Part shown: piece after piece, positions 27,782 to 35,713 of the stretch
Layout of the letters: the number at the start of each line of letters is the position of its first letter
How positions within the stretch are numbered: the stretch's first letter is position 1
From: Paenibacillus sp. CAA11
GTDB lineage: Bacteria; Bacillota; Bacilli; Paenibacillales; Paenibacillaceae
Assembly (NCBI RefSeq): GCF_003060825.1
Contig: NZ_CP028922.1
Span: 387,001-451,000, forward strand
DNA length: 64,000 bases
Direction of reading: 5' to 3'
Translations under genes and position numbers: made by a program
Notes under the pieces: model-generated
Seen by the model: only the letters and a program-made list of their open reading frames with translations
The model's database searches: none
What the model was told of the DNA's origin: nothing

Positions 27782-29413
27782 CTAACTTTCTATAAGCATT
27801 TCTACAGGAGATAGATTGATCACCCGATCACTCTCGTTAATTATTCTTGAATCGTGGGTGACGATGATAATGATCATCTTTGATCTTAATTCTCTAAGAG
27901 TGTGAAGTAGTACTTGAACACTATGGTCATCCAACATGGAAGTAGGCTCATCCATGATCAGAACATCGGGCTCCTTTAGTAACGCACGAATGATAGCTGA
28001 TTTTTGTCGCTCTCCTCCAGATAAAGATAGTTTATCAGAACTGTTTTTATTAGCAGCTTGTTCTAGCCCGAACATTGTAACATAAGTAGAATACTTTTCT
28101 GTATCTACTTTTTTCATATCCAGACCATAGGTAACATTTTTGAATAGGCTATTTTCCATTATCAAGGGATCTTGTACTACAATGGCAAGTTTAAGTTTTC
28201 GCAACAAATCCACATTTAGATCAGTCAAAGGTATGCCGTTATAGTAAATACAGTTGTTATGACCTGTATATAATCCGGCGAGTATTTTGATGAGGCTTGA
28301 TTTACCGGTTCCATTCCTACCTATTATGGAGTACAAAAAACCTTGGTCAAAAGTATAACTAAAGCTATGAATTAATTTCTGATTTTGATTATAGGAGAAT
28401 GATAGCTCTTTAATTGATATTTGTTGGATATAGTTAACTGTTGTATCCTTGAATGTCTCTTCTTCAACTTGCCAATGCTGTGTCATTCTAAGTAATGAAA
28501 CATTAATTTCTTGATAAGATTGAATGAAGTTAAGAAAATACTGGAGAGATCCTACTGTAATATTAAAATAAGAAGTTATCATTGTCAGTTGACCAAGTGT
28601 AATTTTCCCTTCAATAACACCTATACCACCAATAAAAAGACAGATTAAGTTGGTCAGCATAATCATAAAAGAGTTGGTTGTAGAGAATAAATTGATAACT
28701 TTGATGTTTTTTAGGAATGACTTGAAGAAAGAACTTGTGGCGGACTGAGCGTCCATATGCAAAATTGAAGCCCAGGAGTTTAGTTTGATTGAGTCAATAT
28801 TCATTAGTTGTCTGTTCATTTCTGAGAAGAAAGCGGATTGTTGATTCTTGAATTCTAGAGAGACGGTATAAATTTTGTCTTTGAACGTTATATAGATAAA
28901 CACATAGATAGGCAAACTGATTAGAAAAATAAGAAATATGACTACGTTTATTTTGAATAATAAAACTGCAGTAGCTATAAAAGTGATGACTTTTGTACTA
29001 CCATTCATTAAAAACTCTAGCAGGAAGGAAACTATAGAGTTGCTGTCGCGATTAATTTGTTCAGTGGTAAATGCAGAATCAAGATTGCCTGAATACTCCA
29101 CGGAGGATGATTGAATATGTTTTGTTGTGTCTAGAATTACATCTAAGGCGATTTTGGTATTAGTTACAGCGTAAAAAATATTACTAACAAAGCCAATAAT
29201 CATGTTAAAGATATTGAAGAAGATAATAAGGGCCAAAATTTTGAATACAGATTTATATATAGGTGTTGTCGTTAAGGTGTCAATAAACTTACCGGTGAGC
29301 AATGGAAGTACTAATGTTCCCGCTAGAGTAGATATTAAGGTAACTATAAAGAGAAATCCTACTCTGCATTTGTGTTTCATAAAGTAACAATAAAAAACAC
29401 GATGTAAAGTCAT
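27782..29413 (-). CDS. Peptide-exporting ABC transporter (fused membrane and ATPase domains)
   Basis: A 543-residue half-transporter. Residues 1-310 hold six predicted membrane spans. Residues 330-540 form the ATPase with Walker A GRNGTGKSS (365-373), Q-loop Q414, signature LSGGE (464-468), Walker B VLIMDEP and H-loop His520. There is no N-terminal C39 peptidase, so it cannot cleave leaders itself. AGAGGAG precedes the ATG. It lies downstream of the radical SAM gene on the same strand, separated by a long hairpin, and is the natural exporter for the modified Cys-rich peptides. It could also give self-protection. Confidence 0.88.
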   Translation of the reverse strand: MTLHRVFYCYFMKHKCRVGFLFIVTLISTLAGTLVLPLLTGKFIDTLTTTPIYKSVFKILALIIFFNIFNMIIGFVSNIFYAVTNTKIALDVILDTTKHIQSSSVEYSGNLDSAFTTEQINRDSNSIVSFLLEFLMNGSTKVITFIATAVLLFKINVVIFLIFLISLPIYVFIYITFKDKIYTVSLEFKNQQSAFFSEMNRQLMNIDSIKLNSWASILHMDAQSATSSFFKSFLKNIKVINLFSTTNSFMIMLTNLICLFIGGIGVIEGKITLGQLTMITSYFNITVGSLQYFLNFIQSYQEINVSLLRMTQHWQVEEETFKDTTVNYIQQISIKELSFSYNQNQKLIHSFSYTFDQGFLYSIIGRNGTGKSSLIKILAGLYTGHNNCIYYNGIPLTDLNVDLLRKLKLAIVVQDPLIMENSLFKNVTYGLDMKKVDTEKYSTYVTMFGLEQAANKNSSDKLSLSGGERQKSAIIRALLKEPDVLIMDEPTSMLDDHSVQVLLHTLRELRSKMIIIIVTHDSRIINESDRVINLSPVEMLIES

Positions 29414-29447
29414 AGGAATGGCTCCTCTTGATTTCGTAATGGTAGTG

Positions 29448-29487
29448 AAGTAAACGAGCTCGAATATTTTTTCGAGCTCGTTTACTT
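29448..29487 (-). terminator. Perfect 17-bp hairpin between radical SAM and exporter genes
   Basis: AAGTAAACGAGCTCGAA (29448-29464) and TTCGAGCTCGTTTACTT (29471-29487) are exact complements with a 6-nt loop. It ends about 20 nt before the exporter's ribosome binding site region. No good U-tract follows on the minus strand, so it may be an attenuator or RNA-stability element rather than a full terminator. Confidence 0.55.
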
Positions 29488-29649
29488 GTTGCCACCTAAT
29501 TAGGCACTTCTCGCTCTAAAGGTCTGCCTTCAGTAAAATAATTTCGACTTAGAAAAAAGTATTGAAAATTTTGGTTGTCCATTAGCTCTCAAACCGCTTG
29601 GGGAATAAACAGTGTGATCCCAGGTTCATCCCATTTCTTTTTTATTGTT

Positions 29650-30969
29650 TCAAGATTTCACGAGCTCTCTATTCGATATTGTGAAGTCTGCGTAATCAAG
29701 TAGCTTTTTCTCCATAATGTATTTGTAGTTTGTGCAACGATCTACTGTATGGTGAAGTCTAGAGTGAGGGCATCCTCCCATACAAACGGGTAGATATTTG
29801 CAGTCCCGGCACATTGGATCCTCAAAAGGCTCATACATTAGATAATCAAGAAGTTTCGCAGTATTGCCCAAATGCTCTAAATTGACTAAGTTACCTACGG
29901 CCTCTTCTTTGTTTCCAATATCCACCCAACACTGATAAATAAATCCCTCTGGGTCAATTACGAATGAGGAGTTAGAATCGGCAGTACAAAATGAGCCTTG
30001 TGGACTTGGAGTTGAAATATGACCTGTATTGAAGCCACGGTTAGCGGCCTTTTTATCAAATTCATATCCTGTATGAGAATAGGATTCAGTTGTCAAGCAC
30101 ATGTTGGTTGAATAGCACTCGTTAGAATTATGGACATGCCCCAGGTAGACTACGGTTTTTTCTTTGAGGTTATATTCCTCTAATACATCGAGCAGGCTGT
30201 CTAGTTCCATTTTGTTGGTCTCATCTGTATTGATCCGAATGGATATGGAATTCAGAATATTCGAAGCCTCTTTAGTATTTTGGAGTATTTTCTTGAATGT
30301 AGGTTGCCCACCAATCAGGGGACGGCGTTGATCATGAATATGCTCTGGTCCATCTATCGTAATTTGAGCAAAATTTACTTTATAGTTTTTTAGCTCTTCA
30401 GCAATTTTTGGAGTTAGTAGATAACCATTAGTGATAATTCCTGCGTTGTATTCGATGTTATGTTCTTCACAGATTGACATGAACTCCTTGGATAGATACC
30501 TAATAGTATCCATTCCAATTAGGGGTTCCCCCCCGTACCACGTAATACCTAAAGTGGAAATTGTATTTGCTCTGCTTCTAACAAAATTAATAATGGCTTG
30601 ATGGACTTCATCGCTCATTTTGAAGGCATTTTTGTTGTCTTTCTCATAGCAGTATGTACAGCCGAGGTTGCAATTGATAGTGGTGGCGATCGTTAAGCCG
30701 AGATGTTCTGTTGAATATCTGCTAGACATTAAGTTTAACTTAATGAGCTCGATTTCATCGATGTTGTCTTCAACAACAAATCCCCCACGTTTTAAATCAG
30801 TAAGAAGTTTCTCATCCATATCTGAAATCAAATTATGCTGAAAGTAATCATTAAAAACGGAGTATTGGTCATTCTTCATTAGTGCTAGGGCACCCGTTCT
30901 AGAATTGTAGGCTAGTATCTTTGATTCACTCGGGTAATCATAAAAAAAGTTATAGTTCGACGCTTTCAT
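29650..30969 (-). CDS. Radical SAM/SPASM peptide maturase
   Basis: A 439-residue enzyme. An N-terminal 90-residue region (YNFFYDYP, AYNSRTGALAL) may bind the leader peptide. The radical SAM motif CNLGCTYCYE places the cluster Cys at 100, 104 and 107 (CxxxCxxC), followed by WYGGEPL and IITNGYLL. The C-terminal SPASM domain has FCTADSNSSF..YQCW and CRDCKYLPVCMGGCPHS..DRC, enough Cys for auxiliary iron-sulfur clusters. Such maturases install thioether or carbon-carbon crosslinks in Cys-rich peptides. Its gene follows precursor 2 by 118 nt and is preceded by AGGAGGGG. It resembles the CcpM-like group by organisation, though assignment needs a profile search. Confidence 0.93.
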   Translation of the reverse strand: MKASNYNFFYDYPSESKILAYNSRTGALALMKNDQYSVFNDYFQHNLISDMDEKLLTDLKRGGFVVEDNIDEIELIKLNLMSSRYSTEHLGLTIATTINCNLGCTYCYEKDNKNAFKMSDEVHQAIINFVRSRANTISTLGITWYGGEPLIGMDTIRYLSKEFMSICEEHNIEYNAGIITNGYLLTPKIAEELKNYKVNFAQITIDGPEHIHDQRRPLIGGQPTFKKILQNTKEASNILNSISIRINTDETNKMELDSLLDVLEEYNLKEKTVVYLGHVHNSNECYSTNMCLTTESYSHTGYEFDKKAANRGFNTGHISTPSPQGSFCTADSNSSFVIDPEGFIYQCWVDIGNKEEAVGNLVNLEHLGNTAKLLDYLMYEPFEDPMCRDCKYLPVCMGGCPHSRLHHTVDRCTNYKYIMEKKLLDYADFTISNRELVKS

Positions 30970-31087
30970 AATTCCCCTCCTATAAATAATATAAGGTTCT
31001 GCCAGGTCACTTTAAGGTCATTAAAGCCTATATTAAGTCCTTGTAGGGTTCAGCTTTTGGACTGCAGAGTTTTCCCCAGCAGTGTGA

Positions 31088-31201
31088 CTAACAGGGGCCC
31101 ACATATCCCATACAGTATGTTGTTGAAAAACAAATACAGTTAGTAGGACACGCACTAGCAACAGTAGAATTTTCATTTAGCGGAGCAATTAAGTAAATCA
31201 A
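31088..31201 (-). CDS. Cys-rich RiPP precursor peptide 2 (short, TTG start)
   Basis: A 37-residue peptide starting at TTG (31199-31201), 6 nt after a strong GGAGGAG. It lies immediately upstream of the radical SAM gene on the same strand. The leader begins MIYLIAP and is polar (LNENSTVAS). The core has five Cys at 18, 22, 24, 30 and 37, the last being the C-terminal residue: ACPTNCICFSTT, then YCMGYVGPC. It shares M-x-[FY]-L-I-x-P and first Cys at position 18 with precursor 1. The TTG start and small size make it easy to miss. Product structure unknown. Confidence 0.72.
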   Translation of the reverse strand: MIYLIAPLNENSTVASACPTNCICFSTTYCMGYVGPC

Positions 31202-31761
31202 TTTAATCTCCTCCTATTTTAAAATAATTGAATGAACGTAGTTAAGTAGATATAAAATTGAATGGAAATAAACTGATACTATTGTAATAATATACATATT
31301 TAGATTGTGTATATATGATTTTTATTACAATTTACATTTTTAAACTTTTGTATTTACTGCTCAATTTAATGCGAACAATTATTTACGGATGCATGATTCG
31401 ATGGAATAATCCTTAAAATATAGCGGGTCTCCAATTGGCCAGAAGCTAAGATTCCTACTATGACAGCCATCAAGTGAAACCTATGACTATAATTAGAACA
31501 GGTGATCTTTATCGTGATGGAGAGTGGACACATCTTATTTTTGGTTGTTTGCTCTAAGGACAAAATTATAATACTTGTATTAATGCAATGACCAATTCCC
31601 TGATGAGTCCCCTGCAAACCTTATGGCAGAAGTATAACCGGCTTTAGCTTGTTTCCTTGCCTTCTAGATCTTGATCTGTGACATTCAGTATGTTTAGCCT
31701 GTTTCTCAAAAGCGATAAAGCTTTCGTATAAATACCGAAAAGAAATAAAGGGAGACTTCGG
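31202..31761. other. Region upstream of precursor 2 without supported gene
   Basis: About 560 bp, AT-rich near 31210-31370, then with more mixed composition. Short ORFs on either strand have no ribosome binding site or recognisable domain. The more GC-rich part (31370-31700) may be the remains of a dead gene, because the decayed YetF-type gene begins straight after it, but I could not identify it. Confidence 0.4.
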
Positions 31762-32103
31762 ATGCAATACGTCTTTGAGGCCATTTTGGTTATGCAATGG
31801 ATAAATTTCTATATAGGGCTAGTGGCTGCAAATCCATCCCATAGATGACGATTGCAGAGATAGCACTGTTGATCTCTATTAGGACACCCACATTCAATCG
31901 TCTGGTGGAAGAGGCGTACCCTTACAGTCACCATAGATGTAATTATTGTATTGGCTTTGATGAGGATGAAGTATTCTCAAGTAAAGTTCAATCTCTATTA
32001 CATCTTCACAGAACATCTTGGATTAATGGGCCGATTTTTGATTCTCTCTCTCAATCTTCGGACTTCTCTGGTTGGTAAGCTGACCGTTGGTGAAAACGGC
32101 TAG
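31762..32103 (+). pseudogene. Decayed YetF-type (DUF421 family) membrane protein gene
   Basis: After a ribosome binding site AAAGGGAG the reading frame starts MQYVFEAILV, like MIYVFEAILI of the gene at 34050. A frameshift/stop region follows, then MTIAEIALLISI (compare MTIPETVLMISI), and after another frameshift DVIIVLALMRMKYSQVKFNL (compare VLILMGMEYLQIRLKL). The remaining reading frame ends with TAG at 32101-32103. Several indels make it a relic. It suggests a second copy of the 34050 neighbourhood was once here, in step with the duplicated S41 gene. Confidence 0.72.
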
Positions 32104-32143
32104 GGATACGTAGCTTTTCAAAAAGGAACTAAGGTAAATCGGG

Positions 32144-33460
32144 TTATTTCTTCAACCGCTCTGCCTCTGCCTTTAGTACAGCAAGCACGGCGGAATCGTT
32201 CGTGAGGTCTTTCTCAGGGGAACCTGTCACGAGAATAGAGGGCGTCACTGTAACTTCATCTTCGATGGCTCCGTCGGCTCTGAGACCAAGAGCTAATGGC
32301 AATCGAATCACGATACCACTATTAGGTAAATAGAACATAGCAGGGTCCCAGCCAAGTCCATCCCCGCCCGTACTTTCCCCGACAAGTGTAGCCCATCCTG
32401 TCTGTTTAGCAAAATTAGCCCACATATCAGAGGAGGAGTAGACTACTCGATCTACTAATAAATAGATATGACCTGTAAAGTGAACAGACTGCTTCGGCTT
32501 AATTTGACGCTCTTCTTTTATATATCGGGTGAAGTCGGTAAGGATCTCAGGCGGTAGATTAGGTAACTTTTCTTGTTGGAGTTGAGAAATTGGATGCATC
32601 TGATTGAAGCTCCTTTGGTATTTTGCCTCAATAAAAGGGATAGAGTACTTGCCTCCGCGAAATGCTAAGTACCAGTGATACTTGATCGTGGTGTTTGAGA
32701 GCATAGGCACTACGTATTCACTCCAATAGGCACTATCCCCGCCGCTATTACCTCTAATATCGATGATTAGAGTCTGATAGTTACGAACTTTTTCCAAGAA
32801 AGGCTGAATGATCTCGATATCGGGTTTGATTTGATTGTGATCCAGCGTAGGTATTCTAATATAGGCGACTTTCCCGTCTTTAATAATTTCTGTTGTTGCC
32901 GTAGCTGTATTTATTGAGGGTTCTGAATCCACTGAAGATTTAAGTTCTGAAGTACTTGCATCAGTATATCTGGATAACACTTTTGGCTGTAAAAATACAT
33001 CAAGCCAAGGCTGAAGGCTCTGACCTTGCTTTGCGGATTCACTGTATATATTTTTATACTTCTGAAAGGCAAGGGTATTCAATGCGCTAGTATGTCCGTT
33101 GTTCAATTCCTTCAAAATTTGCTTTATGGTGCGTTGGAAGCCCTGGTCACTTCTTGTCATTTTAATCCTATCCCAATAAACTGATTTGTTAGCTAGCCAA
33201 TCTACGTTGTTCATTCTTTTATTAACAGCAAGAAACGGATAATTCTCTTCAATAATCTTGTACATGTACTCGAAGTCCTCAAGCTTCTGCTCGGTGGTGA
33301 GCTGGCCTTCGGCTTGCTTGGTAGACACTTGGGAAGTAGAATCTTGTTGGACGCCTCCACCCTTGGGGGCGGGAGCAGGTTCAGTGGAGTTGGAGCTGCA
33401 GGAGACTGTGGTGAGGAGCAATAGGAGAGAGGCAGCAACTGTTATCGTTCTAATGTTCAT
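32144..33460 (-). CDS. S41-family serine protease lipoprotein
   Basis: A 438-residue lipoprotein with lipobox TTVSC (Cys21), so it acts outside the membrane. Residues 55-130 form an N-terminal helical cap (LTTEQKLEDFEYMYKIIEENYPF). Residues 195-430 match the S41 (C-terminal processing/tricorn-type) protease core: VAYIRIPTLD, DIRGNSGGD (234-242), the candidate catalytic Ser in VVYSSSDMW (342-344) and GESTGGDG (361-368). No PDZ domain is evident. AAGGAG lies upstream of ATG. It is at the head of the RiPP island on the same strand. Since the exporter lacks a peptidase, this protease is a candidate for leader removal after export. It could instead be general. Confidence 0.88.
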   Translation of the reverse strand: MNIRTITVAASLLLLLTTVSCSSNSTEPAPAPKGGGVQQDSTSQVSTKQAEGQLTTEQKLEDFEYMYKIIEENYPFLAVNKRMNNVDWLANKSVYWDRIKMTRSDQGFQRTIKQILKELNNGHTSALNTLAFQKYKNIYSESAKQGQSLQPWLDVFLQPKVLSRYTDASTSELKSSVDSEPSINTATATTEIIKDGKVAYIRIPTLDHNQIKPDIEIIQPFLEKVRNYQTLIIDIRGNSGGDSAYWSEYVVPMLSNTTIKYHWYLAFRGGKYSIPFIEAKYQRSFNQMHPISQLQQEKLPNLPPEILTDFTRYIKEERQIKPKQSVHFTGHIYLLVDRVVYSSSDMWANFAKQTGWATLVGESTGGDGLGWDPAMFYLPNSGIVIRLPLALGLRADGAIEDEVTVTPSILVTGSPEKDLTNDSAVLAVLKAEAERLKK

Positions 33461-33495
33461 GAGCAGGACTCCTTATCATAGAATGATGAGTTGTA

Positions 33496-33585
33496 TATAG
33501 ATTGAACTAAAGTTTTGCGTTGAACTTCCTGTTATAACGGCGGAATAAGGCTTATGACATTCATTCCTTTAATTCATTCTGTGTA
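33496..33585. repeat. Dispersed palindromic element, copy 1
   Basis: About 90 bp bounded by TATAGATTGAACTAAAG and an imperfect complement CTTTAATTCATTCTGTGTA. It has the internal core TAACGGCGGAATAAGG. This is the most divergent copy of a family with further copies at 36374, 39946 and 45966. It lies between the divergent S41 and thioredoxin-like genes. Confidence 0.8.
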
Positions 33586-33664
33586 GAAGGTTATTTTACA
33601 GTAATTAATAAGATAATTGAATAATATTAGTCATATTTTAGAAAAAATAGGAAGTGAATACTGG

Positions 33665-33982
33665 ATGCCACTATTAGAAATAACAGAACCGCAGCTGCTT
33701 CAAATTTTGGATGAAACTTCAGTTGATAATCGCCAGGCTGTGCTCTTCTATACCGCTTTCTGTGGAACGTGCAAGCTGGGAGAGCGTATGCTGGAAATCG
33801 TTGAAGCCACAGGCAAATCCATGCCGATCAGCAAGATTAACATCAACTACGCTCCGCAGCTTCGAGAGAAATGGAAGATTGCAAGCGTGCCTTGTCTTGT
33901 GGTCCTTGAAGGGGAGGAGCCCGCCATGCAGGAGTATGCGATGCGGTCTGTAGATCATTTATACGCTCTTCTCCAAGCGTAA
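33665..33982 (+). CDS. Thioredoxin-like protein
   Basis: A 105-residue cytoplasmic thioredoxin-fold protein. The redox motif is CGTC in FYTAFCGTCKLGE, followed by the conserved cis-proline region VPCLVVLEG. An extra Cys next to that proline is unusual. The ATG at 33665 follows AGGAAGTG. The longer TTG start at 33617 has no ribosome binding site. It is too short of typical TrxA hallmarks (WCGPC) to be the main thioredoxin and resembles the YtpP-type small thioredoxin-like proteins of Bacillales. Partner unknown. Confidence 0.8.
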   Translation: MPLLEITEPQLLQILDETSVDNRQAVLFYTAFCGTCKLGERMLEIVEATGKSMPISKININYAPQLREKWKIASVPCLVVLEGEEPAMQEYAMRSVDHLYALLQA

Positions 33983-34049
33983 ACAGGAGTAAGGGCTGCT
34001 GAATAAGTTGTTAATCTTATCCCCATATTAAGGAAAGGGGGGTGGGCAT

Positions 34050-34505
34050 GTGATTTATGTATTTGAAGCTATATTGATTTACGCCTTGGGAACCTTGATG
34101 CTTCGGATCAGCGGACGCAGGCGCATATCCCAGATGACGATTCCGGAGACGGTTCTTATGATCTCAATTGGGACGATCCTGATCCAACAGGTGAAGGGGC
34201 ATGATTTGGGCGTGACGCTGGCAGTGGCAGCCATATTGGTGCTGATTCTTATGGGGATGGAGTATTTGCAGATCAGATTGAAGCTGATGGAGAAGGAAGA
34301 CAGTCGGAATGATAGGTCCGAGATCATCAGAGAACAACAAGCCAAACGGCAAACCGAACAACAAACTGAACAACAAACCGAACAACGGACTGAACAGCAA
34401 ACCGGACAAGAACCTGTAATTCCACAGCCCTCGCCGCAATTGGAGCTGCTTGCAGAGGCGGCGTCGGGTGAGGCTTCCTGCCCCACCCCTGACCGCATGA
34501 ATTAA
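34050..34505 (+). CDS. YetF-type N-terminal membrane domain protein with Gln-rich tail
   Basis: A 151-residue protein. Residues 1-85 match the N-terminal transmembrane part of the YetF/DUF421 family (MIYVFEAILIYALGTLMLRISGRR cut here, then MTIPETVLMISIGTIL), with three spans. The usual C-terminal cytoplasmic beta-domain is missing. It is replaced by a charged stretch and a five-fold Gln/Thr/Glu repeat (QTEQQTEQQTEQRTEQ) ending in a Pro-rich tail. GTG start at 34050 with AGGAAAGGGGGG upstream. It could be a truncated YetF or one partner of a split system. The repeat coding DNA has near-identical 12-bp units and could have grown by slippage. Confidence 0.65.
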   Translation: MIYVFEAILIYALGTLMLRISGRRRISQMTIPETVLMISIGTILIQQVKGHDLGVTLAVAAILVLILMGMEYLQIRLKLMEKEDSRNDRSEIIREQQAKRQTEQQTEQQTEQRTEQQTGQEPVIPQPSPQLELLAEAASGEASCPTPDRMN

Positions 34506-34558
34506 TTCATAATTATTCGTACTATAGACGCCTTGGAGGCGGGGCCTGCCTGCTTGCT

Positions 34559-35533
34559 TTAAGCCATACCCCTGCCGCGCGAGGCGATGTACAGCTTGAC
34601 CCATTCGAGGCGGGATAGCTGAATCTTAGCGGCCTCACCGCAAGCGCGGATCCGGTCCGGGTTCACGGTGCCGATCACCGGCTGGATATGGGCCGGATGC
34701 TTCATCAGCCAGGCGAGGACTATCGCTTCTCGAGTCGTCCCCTTCTCCTCGGCGAGTTCGGCAACCAGGCGGGCTGTCTGCTGAACGTTCTCGCTCTGGT
34801 CCTGACCGGGCTTGCCGGAGAACAGACCCTGAGCCAGTGGCCCCCAAGCTTGCAGCTGAATGTTCTCCAGGCGGCAGTGCTCCAGCGTGCCTTCCGGGAA
34901 AATATTGTGCGCGGCGATTCCCTGATTCACCGTGACCCCGGTATCAATAAAGCCTGTCTTCAGCAGGCTCATCTCAAGCTGATTCACGATAAAGGGCTCA
35001 TCGCAGGCTGCCTGAAGCAGCCGGATTTGTCCTGCACTCATGTTGGATACGCCGAAATGGCGGACCTTTCCCGAAGACTTCAGCTGCCGCAGCGCTTCGG
35101 CTACCTCTTCAGGCTCTACCAAAGGGTCAGGGCGATGCAGCAGCAGAATATCCAGATACTCGGCCCCCAGCCGCTTCAGAGAACCATCGACACTGTGCAG
35201 GATATGCTCCTTGGAGAAATCATAGTAGCCCGGCTCTTCCTCGCTTTCGGTCAGGCGAATGCCGCATTTGGATTGAAGGATGATCTTCTCCCGCAGCTCT
35301 GGACGCTCTTTCAGCACCTGACCGAAGACCGTCTCGGCTTTGCCTCTCGTATAAATATCCGCATGATCAAACATATGGATCCCTACGGACAAAGCGGCTT
35401 CAACAGCTTCGTGAGCCTGCTTGATATGCTCTTGTGTAATAGGGTGACTCTTGTCCCAATCCCCGCCCAGACCCATGCATCCCAGTACGAGCTGGCTTGC
35501 AGGAATTCCTCTTGTCTGCAAAGGCAATGTCAT
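34559..35533 (-). CDS. Aldo/keto reductase (YdhF-like)
   Basis: A 324-residue NADPH-dependent oxidoreductase of the aldo/keto reductase superfamily. The catalytic tetrad is visible: Asp and Tyr in FDHADIYTRGKAE, Lys in LQSKCG, His in ILLLHRPDPL. The cofactor-binding end has IQPVIGTVNPDRI. The ATG at 35533 (MTLPLQTRGIPAS) follows GGAGAGGATC. A 36-codon upstream extension lacks a ribosome binding site. It is convergent with the YetF-type gene and divergent from a lipoprotein. Physiological substrate unknown. Confidence 0.92.
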   Translation of the reverse strand: MTLPLQTRGIPASQLVLGCMGLGGDWDKSHPITQEHIKQAHEAVEAALSVGIHMFDHADIYTRGKAETVFGQVLKERPELREKIILQSKCGIRLTESEEEPGYYDFSKEHILHSVDGSLKRLGAEYLDILLLHRPDPLVEPEEVAEALRQLKSSGKVRHFGVSNMSAGQIRLLQAACDEPFIVNQLEMSLLKTGFIDTGVTVNQGIAAHNIFPEGTLEHCRLENIQLQAWGPLAQGLFSGKPGQDQSENVQQTARLVAELAEEKGTTREAIVLAWLMKHPAHIQPVIGTVNPDRIRACGEAAKIQLSRLEWVKLYIASRGRGMA

Positions 35534-35713
35534 CTTTGATCCTCTCCCTATCCCAGTAAAGTAAACGTTCATATTCGTATTATAGTCTACGTGAGTCCAA
35601 TTCCCAAAGATCAGGCCTTCTTCCGCCCGTATTTCGTACAAAAGCTCTGCAATCTATTGTGAATATAGTAATATATTGAAGAGAGGTCTTTCATTTAAGG
35701 GGAGGAGAATCTC

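Noticed and set aside
31366-31617. Minus-strand 83-codon ORF upstream of precursor 2
   Set aside because: No ribosome binding site, no plausible protein composition. Possibly antisense to another relic.
34688-35539. Plus-strand 283-codon ORF opposite the aldo/keto reductase
   Set aside because: Shadow of the reductase, which has an intact catalytic tetrad and good start.
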